Origin: SZUA-365 sp049663345
GTDB taxonomy: Bacteria; Bacteroidota; Ignavibacteria; SZUA-365
DNA: 64,000 bases
Direction of reading: 5' to 3'
NCBI GenBank assembly: GCA_049663345.1
Contig: JBATDG010000061.1
Span: 1 to 64,000 of the forward strand
Under the pieces are notes generated by a model. The model ran no database searches and was not told the DNA's origin. It worked only from the letters and a program-made list of their open reading frames with translations. The translations under genes were made by a program, and so were the position numbers. This document shows positions 37,601 through 43,678 of this stretch, one piece after another. Numbering within the stretch: position 1 is the first letter of the stretch; every line of letters starts with the position of its first letter.

Positions 37601-38090
37601 TGTAGCTGCGAAAATCCCTGTCAGTGGATACCGGAGCAATACCGAGTTCCATTGTCCCGCTGCCTATTGCCGTTTCAGATATAGCGGTGGTATCGTCGTA
37701 AACGATGCGCTTCTCCAGCCGTGGAATGAACCACCAGGACGGACTGTTCATATAGCCGAGCGAATCCGGTGTAGCGCCAAACACGATATAGTTTGGATGT
37801 GTTGCCTGCGTTGAATCGTAGCGGCCCGTATGTTCAAGCAGCCTGGTATAAGTCAGATAATCCCATTCGCCGCAGGCAGGATTCTGAGCCGGATCGCATT
37901 TCAGTTTATAGTACATCAACACGCGTTCCCATTGCTTGTCGGCAGTCGGGAACTGGAACCATGCATCATGGGGAGAATTCCAGGTGAATGTCTGTACGAC
38001 CAGTGTATCTCCCGGGCCAGCGAGTGCTGAATCGGGCATGAGAAAAAGAACTGCGATGAGCGTAGGCAGAATGTAGCGCATGATTTTCAT
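34683..38090 (-). CDS. T9SS-exported PNGase F-like protein with LamG insertion
   Basis: 1,135 residues from an ATG at 38090 (the ORF runs 68 codons further). Signal peptide MKIMRYILPTLIAVLFLMPDSALA. The N-terminal segment FTWNSPHDAWFQFPTADKQW, YYKLKCDP and CGEWDYLTYTRLLEHTG is typical of peptide-N-glycosidase F-related proteins. So is the later block GHQFSNATNCAEFCPKIHS...W...CSTNPLYPQGGTWIYARAGWCPG. Between the two halves lies a LamG/ConA-like domain (about residues 320-520: SFTLEAWFNPAS, WVHVAMVYDGT, GKMDEIRVWG). The protein ends in a T9SS domain (GFDLYPNPAGDRVTLRY...NLLGERVLVGA). A role in deglycosylating extracellular N-glycoproteins or binding glycans is likely by family. Whether the catalytic acids are kept was not confirmed. 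A small secreted gene follows 29 bases later. Confidence 0.85.
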   Translation of the reverse strand: MKIMRYILPTLIAVLFLMPDSALAGPGDTLVVQTFTWNSPHDAWFQFPTADKQWERVLMYYKLKCDPAQNPACGEWDYLTYTRLLEHTGRYDSTQATHPNYIVFGATPDSLGYMNSPSWWFIPRLEKRIVYDDTTAISETAIGSGTMELGIAPVSTDRDFRSYMIWTSDELTAAGLTADKISAMRFQVGNVDGDIHRLTIRMRRYTGSGWDNSIPLRDVGFVTVFDGAISLTANSWNTIHFTEPFTYWSGAILAEFSFDRIDGSGFTMLGDMTTEELMFTSMDSDELLNIQPKSYVDCGQMSELNDMQSFTLEAWFNPASLQNWTNIVMKSAANENRVGIQLNPPDAGKSDVYCLVGNGENSHGHTTNRPIGLNSWVHVAMVYDGTVNTQDGRLVLYLNGEKQSLTFTGTIPAFTSSNNATFQIASNGGSYFEGKMDEIRVWGSVLTQAQVLERMQTRLDAMDPLFADLISAWNFDEGVGLIAYDLKGAHNGRLLYPQRQGWKGQRARGFLAAPYRPNVVFEQGSFTSHLEQTVVIDTLEKAGLMVVMYGDTTRANIPTDTLYVWPTYANYTFDENGDVLTTTEVPADEWLVRENHFYYQNPFELVNRFELGRYITPYGIGLDLGQGWTWVYDVTDFLPLLKDSVHLSAGNWQELLDMKFIFIEGTPPREVKKIENLWQGDFSLKRFDVQVPPMTVDLDPEASMFKLRTTVTGHQFSNATNCAEFCPKIHSVKVNDIERWNWQIVQECSTNPLYPQGGTWIYARAGWCPGMECKIKEFELTPYITGSQVKLDYESDYDEFGNYVTESQLVSYGPPNHQLDAAVENIIAPSNNELYRRFNPTCGQPRIEIQNRGEQSMTSLDITYGPRGGGSNTYHWTGRLAFMEKEIVDLPAFDWGQWGPDNIFDVQVSNPNGGTDEYSHNDTQFSSFTTVPLYDDALIFRFRTNNAPHENRWELRDAEGKLVMSRSNFSANTLYIDTLDMLPGCYRVTLFDSGEDGVSWWANNDGDGYFQIRIVGGALWESLNPDFGKFASYTFRYSNLVGVDEPAVPAEGFDLYPNPAGDRVTLRYELSTPAAVHYEVYNLLGERVLVGAEREAGNGVYVEDISTAGLHPGNYVVFVAEGARVLRRMKFSVVR

Positions 38091-38317
38091 AATGTATTCT
38101 TTTGTGGGTCCAACAAGCGGGTGCAAGGCGCGGAAACGCCTGGTAAAACAATATAACAATTCTGCTGAAGAGACGGCGAATTGCCGGGGGATAAAAACCG
38201 GAAGTTCGAATCTGTTTTCATTTCCTCGCATCTGACTCTTTGTGCAACACCAAACCGGCCGCAGCCGGACACGAAAGAACCTCTGCACATGCAATTCATT
38301 ATGAAAGGAGCAAAATC

Positions 38318-38524
38318 ATGAAAATAAATATCGGCAGTACGGATCGCATAGTCCGGATCGTATTAGGAGTCGCCCTTCTATCCCTGCTTTTCATTCTTGA
38401 GGGTAACGCCCGCTATTTCGGTCTTATCGGAATCATTCCGCTTGCCACAGCGGCCATGAAATCCTGCCCCCTCTATTCAATTGCCGGCATCAGCACACTT
38501 CCAGCCAAGGCCGCAAAGAAATAG
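38318..38524 (+). CDS. DUF2892 (YgaP-type) small membrane protein
   Basis: 68 residues: INIGSTDRIVRIVLGVALLS, then LLFILEGNARYFGLIGIIPL, TAAMKSCPLYSIAGIS. This is the DUF2892 pattern with two membrane segments and a conserved CPLY end, as in the C-terminal part of YgaP. AAAGGAG precedes the ATG by seven bases, so the start is secure. Function is unclear; related domains are linked to sulfur-handling proteins. It is followed by a hairpin-rich gene-free region. Confidence 0.88.
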   Translation: MKINIGSTDRIVRIVLGVALLSLLFILEGNARYFGLIGIIPLATAAMKSCPLYSIAGISTLPAKAAKK

Positions 38525-38531
38525 CCTGCAG

Positions 38532-38674
38532 ACACTGCCGGACTTCGTTCCGGCGGTGTGCGACAGAGGCAAGCCATTCGCGCAGGGAGCGCGTTGGCCA
38601 CCAATGGGCCGAGCCAATTTAGCGTTCGTAATCCGGTCACTCCGACATCTCGGGTGCACGGATTACGAACGCTA
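38532..38674 (+). terminator. Two strong hairpins downstream of DUF2892 gene
   Basis: The first (38532-38559) is an 11-bp stem, ACACTGCCGGA against TCCGGCGGTGT, with one G:U pair. The second (38620-38674) has a 16-bp perfect outer stem around AGCGTTCGTAATCCG / CGGATTACGAACGCT and further pairing inside the loop (CAC/GTG, CCGA/TCGG). It is followed by TTGTTTTTTGCTTTTT on the plus strand. The second is a very strong terminator candidate and would insulate what follows. Confidence 0.6.
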
Positions 38675-38731
38675 TTGTTTTTTGCTTTTTGAAATATATT
38701 GATTTCAGACCATTTTGGCCGCTGCATACCA

Positions 38732-38748
38732 TTGGCATTGAATTTGCT
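38732..38748 (+). promoter_or_regulatory. Sigma-54-type promoter (-24/-12)
   Basis: TTGGCATTGAATTTGCT has GG at 38734-38735 and GC at 38746-38747, exactly 10 bases apart, and matches the YTGGCA-N6-TTGCW form. The predicted transcription start is near 38759. No coding gene follows before a terminator at 38869-38897. Confidence 0.6.
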
Positions 38749-38758
38749 TCTGTAGCAC

Positions 38759-38900
38759 TTGGTGGATTCTATCCGCCCCTAAAATAGCCTTCTCTCACCC
38801 TAAGGATTAGAGGTCTTGATCAACCTCTAATCTCCCACCTCCTCTATACCACTCATCACTATCAGGCGAACAGGCTCGGGATACTTCCGAGCCTGTTATT
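38759..38900 (+). ncRNA. Candidate sigma-54-dependent small RNA with anti-SD stretch
   Basis: A predicted ~140-nt transcript between the -24/-12 promoter and a terminator. Stem-loop 1: GGTGGAT-TCT-ATCCGCC (38761-38777, one G:U). Stem-loop 2: ATTAGAGGT/ACCTCTAAT (38806-38831, 9 bp, loop CTTGATCA). Stem-loop 3 (terminator): AACAGGCTCGG/CCGAGCCTGTT (38869-38897, 11 bp) followed by ATTATTT. The linker between stems 2 and 3 is pyrimidine-rich and contains CACCTCCT (38836-38843), identical to the anti-Shine-Dalgarno tail of 16S rRNA. No ATG occurs in the interval; only tiny GTG/TTG frames exist. The design fits an RNA that pairs with ribosome binding sites. Confidence 0.55.
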
Positions 38901-38910
38901 ATTTAAGCAT

Positions 38911-38933
38911 AAAAAAACCGCCCCGGTGGGCGG
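38911..38933 (-). terminator. Intrinsic terminator of lipoprotein gene
   Basis: On the minus strand a CCGCCC-ACCG-GGGCGG hairpin is followed by seven T residues. It lies 28 bases past the stop of the lipoprotein gene. Confidence 0.88.
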
Positions 38934-38961
38934 CTTAAATGAAAGCAAGATATTCAGGTTA

Positions 38962-39819
38962 TCAAATCCAGGACAAGAGTTCCTGCTGGTCGCCATCGAC
39001 GGTAAACGGCAGGTTGAGAATGGGAATGGTGGTCTCGGTGCTTTCCTGAACCATTTTCACGATGGTGCCTGGATCATCTGAGAACCAAACATTGATTTTG
39101 ACCTTCAGATCAACGCTGCCGAGAAGATTGAACGACGCGGTAATGCTGGATTTCCAGGTTTTGATCTGCTTATTGTTGGCGGTGATGATTTCTTCACGCG
39201 CTTCGTACTTTCCGGTCATCTTCGCGGTCACCGGAAGTTGGGCACCGTTGATGGTGAAGTTCATCGGTACACCGGCTGCAGGACCGATCGGCCATTCGTA
39301 GCCGGGGTCGCGGGCAGTGCCGGTCTCATCGTAGAAATCGGCTACGACATCCCAGTTTTCGGCAGGGATGGTCGGGACGCCGACTGTGCCGAGCGGCATT
39401 ACAAGAGCAATAAATTGCTGCAGAGCCTGGTACATGAAGCCGTACGCCATGACCTGTTTGGTGTAGGAGGTCTGGTTGTCGCGAGTGCGGGATTCCATAC
39501 GGATTATCAGAGTGTCGCGTGCATTGGTGGAACGATCTTTCCCGATGCGGAAAAACCAGTCGTTGTACTGGCCGATCAGTCCGACACCATTCATGAACTC
39601 AACGTCGTACTTGCGCTTCGTGCTTTCAATTTTCTGCTGGCTCTGATCAAGATCCCAGCGATCGTACGCGAATTGATCGCCTGCGTGGAGGCGAATATCG
39701 ATCTGATGATATCCCTTATTGGGATCGGTCGGGTTATTGTCGTCACTACTGCAGCCCGGCAGCACGACCAGCATCGGCAGGACGGCCAGGAATAGCGGCA
39801 TCAGCCAGCGTTTCATCAT
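38962..39819 (-). CDS. Outer-membrane or periplasmic lipoprotein, family unknown
   Basis: 285 residues. The N terminus is a lipoprotein signal (LPMLVVLPGCSSDDNNPTDP) with lipobox LPGC and a Ser-Ser-Asp-Asp tether. AGGAG lies about 10 bases upstream of the first ATG; the second codon is also ATG. The rest is predicted beta-rich (KKYDVEFMNGVG, KQIKTWKSSITASFNLLGSV, DLKVKINVWFSDDPGTIV). I do not recognise the family. It is a single gene with its own terminator. Confidence 0.78.
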   Translation of the reverse strand: MMKRWLMPLFLAVLPMLVVLPGCSSDDNNPTDPNKGYHQIDIRLHAGDQFAYDRWDLDQSQQKIESTKRKYDVEFMNGVGLIGQYNDWFFRIGKDRSTNARDTLIIRMESRTRDNQTSYTKQVMAYGFMYQALQQFIALVMPLGTVGVPTIPAENWDVVADFYDETGTARDPGYEWPIGPAAGVPMNFTINGAQLPVTAKMTGKYEAREEIITANNKQIKTWKSSITASFNLLGSVDLKVKINVWFSDDPGTIVKMVQESTETTIPILNLPFTVDGDQQELLSWI

Positions 39820-39881
39820 GATAGGATAACTCCTGAACTGTGGTGTTTGAACAGACGAAATGAATCAAAGAAAAATATACG

Positions 39882-39913
39882 AAAAAAGGGATGTCAGAGC
39901 GACATCCCTTTTT
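39882..39913. terminator. Bidirectional terminator after rpmA
   Basis: GGGATGTC-AGAGC-GACATCCC flanked by A6 and T5; the stem extends to 13 bp through the flanks. It lies 45 bases past the rpmA stop. Confidence 0.92.
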
Positions 39914-39957
39914 GAAAAACAGAGGGGAAATATCAGTGTACTCTACTCGCCTGGCCG

Positions 39958-40215
39958 TTAGGCCTGGGGATACACGCTGATCTGTTTCCGGTCTTTTCCT
40001 ACGCGTTCGAAGGTCACGGTGCCATCAATCAACGCAAACAACGAATCGTCGTTGGCGCGCTTCACGTTTTTACCGGGATGAAATTTCGTACCACGCTGAC
40101 GGATGAGGATGGAACCTGCCGTAACAGTCTCTCCGCCAAATGCCTTGACACCCAAATACTGAGGATTACTATCGCGGCCGTTGCGGGAACTGCCTAGTCC
40201 TTTTTTATGAGCCAT
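39958..40215 (-). CDS. rpmA: 50S ribosomal protein L27
   Basis: 85 residues, MAHKKGLGSSRNGRDSNPQY, with the conserved GGETVTAGSILIRQRGTKFH block of bL27. The N terminus begins directly with the mature AHKKG sequence, so no cleaved extension of the Firmicutes kind is present. It lies 18 bases after rplU in the usual rplU-rpmA operon; the next usual gene, obg, is not here. Confidence 0.98.
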   Translation of the reverse strand: MAHKKGLGSSRNGRDSNPQYLGVKAFGGETVTAGSILIRQRGTKFHPGKNVKRANDDSLFALIDGTVTFERVGKDRKQISVYPQA

Positions 40216-40233
40216 ACTAACTCCAGTCAGAAT

Positions 40234-40545
40234 TTATTTTTCAATGCTTTCAATTTCGATACGGGTTAGCCGCTGGCGATGGCCATTCAGTTTGCGATAC
40301 CCTTTGCGGCGGTTCTTCTTGAACACGAGCACTTTTTCGTCCTTCATGTGTTCAAGCACTGTTGCGGTTACAGTAGCCGCTTCAATGTTCGGTGCACCAA
40401 CGAGCACGCCGTTGTCATCCGCGTAAAGCTTCACGTCGGAAAACTGTACTTTGCTTCCTACCTCGGATTCGAGAAGGGGCACATAAATCTGTTGCGCGGT
40501 AGTTACCTTGAACTGTTTTCCGCTGATGTTGACGATCGCGTACAT
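40234..40545 (-). CDS. rplU: 50S ribosomal protein L21
   Basis: 103 residues. MYAIVNISGKQFKVTTAQQI, VKLYADDNGVLVGAPNIEAA and FKKNRRKGYRKLNGHRQRLT are the standard bL21 landmarks. AAGGAATAGGA precedes the ATG. It is first in the rplU-rpmA operon, driven by the promoter at 40590-40618. Confidence 0.98.
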   Translation of the reverse strand: MYAIVNISGKQFKVTTAQQIYVPLLESEVGSKVQFSDVKLYADDNGVLVGAPNIEAATVTATVLEHMKDEKVLVFKKNRRKGYRKLNGHRQRLTRIEIESIEK

Positions 40546-40589
40546 TCCTATTCCTTATGAGTCCGTTTCTTCACTCTTCAAGAATATCA

Positions 40590-40618
40590 AATGTAGGGAA
40601 TAAAGCGATTACAGTCAA
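40590..40618 (-). promoter_or_regulatory. Sigma-70-type promoter of rplU-rpmA
   Basis: On the minus strand, TTGACT, a 17-bp spacer and TACATT, with the -10 box about 45 bases upstream of the rplU start. Confidence 0.75.
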
Positions 40619-40727
40619 GTACAAAAAGCTGCATGGCGTATTTTCAGGGCTCTATGTGTAATCACTGGGAATTTCTTTTCGGCATCCCTACCGAAAATGC
40701 GAATATTATTTCCATACGGCGATTATG

Positions 40728-40849
40728 AATGGCTAATGGCTGATGGCTAATGGCTAATGGCTGATGGCTGATGGCTGATGGCTGATGGCTAATGGCTGAT
40801 GGCTGATGGCTGATGCCTAATGCCTAATGGCTGATCAGCTATCAGCCAT
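40728..40849. repeat. Heptad array GGCTRAT with short inverted arm
   Basis: Fifteen tandem 7-bp units of the form RATGGCT (40728-40832), two of them with GCCT, end in GGCTGAT-CAGCT-ATCAGCC, so the array folds back on itself. The same unit is found at 51990-52245. Confidence 0.9.
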
Positions 40850-40865
40850 GGATTGCCCAATCAAA

Positions 40866-40913
40866 GCCTTTGTGCCTTTGTGCCTTTGTGCCTCTGTGCC
40901 TCTGTGCCTCTGT
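40866..40913. repeat. Octad array GCCTYTGT, six copies
   Basis: Three copies of GCCTTTGT followed by three copies of GCCTCTGT, 8-bp period, directly after the heptad array and 15 bases before the -35 box of the TPR gene. Confidence 0.92.
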
Positions 40914-40927
40914 CCCCTGCATCTACC

Positions 40928-40956
40928 TTGATCAACCTGGAGTGATCGACTATATT
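40928..40956 (+). promoter_or_regulatory. Candidate promoter of TPR gene
   Basis: TTGATC, a 17-bp spacer and TATATT. The predicted start point falls at the GTG start codon (40964), which would give a nearly leaderless mRNA. Confidence 0.55.
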
Positions 40957-40963
40957 TGATGCT

Positions 40964-42535
40964 GTGAAAAAGAACTCCTCATCCATATATACGGCGGTGA
41001 TCGTTCTGCTGGCCCTCATGCTGTGCGGCAGTTCCCCGGTGGCGGCGCAAACTTCCTCGAGAATTGGTGCTGAAAGAGCGCCGACGTCTGAGGAGATACA
41101 AAGCGACTTCGCTCTCGACGGCTTCGTGCTTGGCTTGATCCTGGAAATGAAGGAACAGTATGCACAGTCCATGGCAGCCTACGAAGCCGCACTCGAATCC
41201 GATGACGACGCAATCATTCACATTTCAATTGCACGCGTGTCGACCGAGCTTCATGATGAAGTGACAGCAGTCCATCATCTTGTGCATGCTTTGGAAACAC
41301 GGCCCGACGATGCTGCCGTGCTGCGTCAACTTGGTGAAATTTATTCGACCCGTCAGCTGGCCGACTCCGCGATGCTCATTCTCGAGCAGTTGCGCCGCAT
41401 TGAAGGGGACAGCGAACAGCTGCTGCAGGCTCTTGGCGGCCTTTATGCGCAGCAGCGTCTTTTCGACCGCGCTGAATCCATATACGACACGCTGCAGCAG
41501 CGTTTCCCCGAGCAGCCGATTTACGGCCTGATGCGAGCCGAAATGAAATTGAATCTTGGCGATTGGTCCTCCGCTTCCGACATCCTGTTTCCGCTCTCCG
41601 GTGATATGGCCATCGGGCAAGAAGATCGGATGCGGATCGGAAAGCTGTTTTTTCAGAAAGCGCTGCAGGAACGTCAGGACATCGAACGCGCGATCGCGGT
41701 ATTCGGCAATCTGATTCGCGATTTCCCCGGCGACTGGCGCCCATTGTGGTTTCGTGGAGCCGTACTCTTCAACTCCGGCTCTATCCTTGAAGCAATCGGT
41801 GATTTCGAAAAAGTTATGTCGCTCAGCCCGGGCAACACGGAAGCAGGCATGATCCTTGCCCGCGCATTTATCACGCAAGCGCGTCCGGCGGATGCGGTGA
41901 AAATTCTCCAGCAGCTGATTGATCGCGGAGCAGCAAATTCGGAGACATGGACGCTCCTCGGCTACGCCTGGAGTTCCCTCGGACGCGATGACCACGCCGT
42001 GCAGGCACTGGAGCAGGCGAGGCAAAAAGATCCTGCGAACCTCGAGTTGCTTGCGACTCTCGCGATAACATATTCCGGCCTCAAACAATACGACAGCTCT
42101 GACGCCGTCAGCGAAATGTTCATCCGGCTTTACAAAAAAAGCGGCCGCCCGCTGGACGAGCGATATTTTCTGCTGCTCAATAACTACGCCTACACGCTCG
42201 CGGAGCGCGGAACCAATCTCGAACATGCACTGGCGCTGAGCCAGGAAGTTGTCGAGGCAGTTCCTGGCAACAGTGCATATTGCGACACGCGTGGATGGAT
42301 ATTTTTCCATCTGCAGAAGTTTGACGAGTCAGTGGACTGGCTGCGCAAGGCCTTGCTTCTGCGCGAAGCGACGGATTCGCCTTCCGCATCGCTGCATGAA
42401 CATCTCGGCGATGTGTATAATGCGCTGAACAGACGCGCCGAAGCCCGGGCGCATTGGGAAGAGTCCCTCCGTCAGGAACCGACTAACCCGAAGCTTCAGG
42501 AGAAGCTCCGAAACTTGCTTTCTTCCGATGAATAA
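40964..42535 (+). CDS. Secreted TPR protein, first gene of TPR-DUF4292-EnvC cluster
   Basis: 523 residues, signal peptide KKNSSSIYTAVIVLLALMLC...PVAAQ. At least ten tetratricopeptide units cover the rest (for example AQSMAAYEAALESDD, AVLRQLGEIYSTRQLADSA, WTLLGYAWSSLGRDDHAVQA, HLGDVYNALNRRAEARAHW). It is a periplasmic or outer-membrane scaffold. The start is GTG with no clear Shine-Dalgarno. The order TPR protein, DUF4292 lipoprotein, M23/EnvC protein is commonly seen in Bacteroidetes-group genomes, pointing to a joint role in cell-envelope maintenance. Confidence 0.88.
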   Translation: MKKNSSSIYTAVIVLLALMLCGSSPVAAQTSSRIGAERAPTSEEIQSDFALDGFVLGLILEMKEQYAQSMAAYEAALESDDDAIIHISIARVSTELHDEVTAVHHLVHALETRPDDAAVLRQLGEIYSTRQLADSAMLILEQLRRIEGDSEQLLQALGGLYAQQRLFDRAESIYDTLQQRFPEQPIYGLMRAEMKLNLGDWSSASDILFPLSGDMAIGQEDRMRIGKLFFQKALQERQDIERAIAVFGNLIRDFPGDWRPLWFRGAVLFNSGSILEAIGDFEKVMSLSPGNTEAGMILARAFITQARPADAVKILQQLIDRGAANSETWTLLGYAWSSLGRDDHAVQALEQARQKDPANLELLATLAITYSGLKQYDSSDAVSEMFIRLYKKSGRPLDERYFLLLNNYAYTLAERGTNLEHALALSQEVVEAVPGNSAYCDTRGWIFFHLQKFDESVDWLRKALLLREATDSPSASLHEHLGDVYNALNRRAEARAHWEESLRQEPTNPKLQEKLRNLLSSDE

Positions 42536-42571
42536 ACTTTTTCCCACAATAATCGAAAAAACGAACACCGC

Positions 42572-43360
42572 ATGAGACTACGCCTTCCCTCCCTTCGCTC
42601 TTCCTTTTTATATTCTGCAATACTCACCATTCTCGTCGGCTGTTCTGGTACACCGGGCATAGACACTTCGAAACCCATCGATCCCAACGATATCATGCAG
42701 CGTGTCGAACAGCGAAACCGCAAAGTGCTTGCGTTGCGGGGAAACGGAAAGATTTCCGTCGAATCGCCTGCGTTTTCCGGCGGTGGATCCATTCAGATTA
42801 TCATTCTGAAGCCGGACAGTCTTCAGCTGGAGATCAACGGTCCTTTCGGCGTAACTGTGGCGCGCGGCCTGGTCACAGACCGCAGCTTCCAGTTTTATGA
42901 TGGAATGAATAATACGGTATCGGAGGGAGCGACGACGGCCGAAAATCTGCGCCGCGTCCTGAGATTTCCGATCGAGTTCTCCGATATTCAGAACATACTC
43001 ACCGGCACGCTCGGCTTCGGTGCCGTTCCGCGCGATGTCACGCCCACTGGCGCGCTGAAGGATAACACCTACACTCTGACCTGGGTGTCGGAGGGTCAAT
43101 CCCTCGAATACACCATTGACCTCGGAACATTCGCCGTGCTGCGCTTCGCGCGCCGAAATGAAGAAGGTGAACTGCTCGAGGAAATCCTCTTCCGCGACTT
43201 CAGAGGAAAAGCGGGCATCGATATTCCGCAGATCGTCAGCATTACCCGTCCGATGGACGATGAAAGTCTGTCCATCGTTTACGACGGTATGACCGTCAAC
43301 GATTTCCCCGTGGAGTTTTCCTTCAAGTATCCGAGATCCGCCCGACGCATTTCTCTCTGA
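42572..43360 (+). CDS. DUF4292-type outer-membrane lipoprotein
   Basis: 262 residues with a lipobox (AILTILVGCSGTPG). MQRVEQRNRKVLALRGNGKI, SVESPAFSGGGSIQIIILKPDS and LEINGPFGVTVARGLV resemble DUF4292, a LolA/LolB-like fold that holds lipid or lipoprotein. It starts 36 bases after the TPR gene; no clear Shine-Dalgarno. Probably an outer-membrane-tethered, LolB-like factor; the fold assignment is from family resemblance. Confidence 0.82.
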   Translation: MRLRLPSLRSSFLYSAILTILVGCSGTPGIDTSKPIDPNDIMQRVEQRNRKVLALRGNGKISVESPAFSGGGSIQIIILKPDSLQLEINGPFGVTVARGLVTDRSFQFYDGMNNTVSEGATTAENLRRVLRFPIEFSDIQNILTGTLGFGAVPRDVTPTGALKDNTYTLTWVSEGQSLEYTIDLGTFAVLRFARRNEEGELLEEILFRDFRGKAGIDIPQIVSITRPMDDESLSIVYDGMTVNDFPVEFSFKYPRSARRISL

Positions 43361-43678
43361 TTCGGTTTTCGGGTTCCGAACCCACTTGCATACTTTCCGG
43401 CTGATATCGGATGTAGGATTTTGGATGTAGGATTTTGGATTTAGGATTTAGGATTTAGGATGAGAGGTCTTCTGTACTGTCTCTGCGCCTCTTCACTTCC
43501 AACATCCTATATCCTACATCCTACATCCTATATCCTATATCCTACATCGCGAAGCATGGCGAAGCTGGGCTTTGCTTCAACCACCTTCTTAAGCAATCCC
43601 CTCTAACCTGAGCCACTGCATTGGTTTTCCCTTGCCGAATACGTATGTTTTTGGTATGCGGACGAATTCCAGGCTTGA
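43361..43678. other. Gap between DUF4292 and EnvC-like genes, filled by heptad hairpin
   Basis: No gene. Most of it is the GGATKTA heptad hairpin (43409-43548), then a GCGAAGC-rich stretch (43545-43580). It splits a cluster that is usually compact, so the EnvC-like gene may have its own promoter here. Confidence 0.7.
43409..43548. repeat. Heptad hairpin GGATKTA / TATCCTA
   Basis: The left arm has eight 7-bp units (GGATGTA, GGATTTT, GGATTTA, 43409-43464). After about 38 bases the right arm has at least six units of CATCCTA/TATCCTA (43503-43544), the reverse complement of the left. The two arms can form a long imperfect hairpin. Confidence 0.9.

Larger units (their letters stand above)
40546..40963. 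other. Divergent intergenic region with promoters and two repeat arrays
   Basis: No gene. It holds, in order, the rplU promoter (minus), the GGCTRAT heptad array, the GCCTTTGT octad array and the promoter of the TPR gene (plus). Confidence 0.8.

Noticed and set aside
40728..40849. CRISPR or coding repeat for the heptad arrays
   Set aside because: Period of 7 bp, no spacers, in-frame stops in both strands; treated as non-coding repeats.
41225..42310. 361-residue minus-strand ORF antisense to the TPR gene
   Set aside because: Shadow of a TPR gene with clear repeats; no recognisable product.
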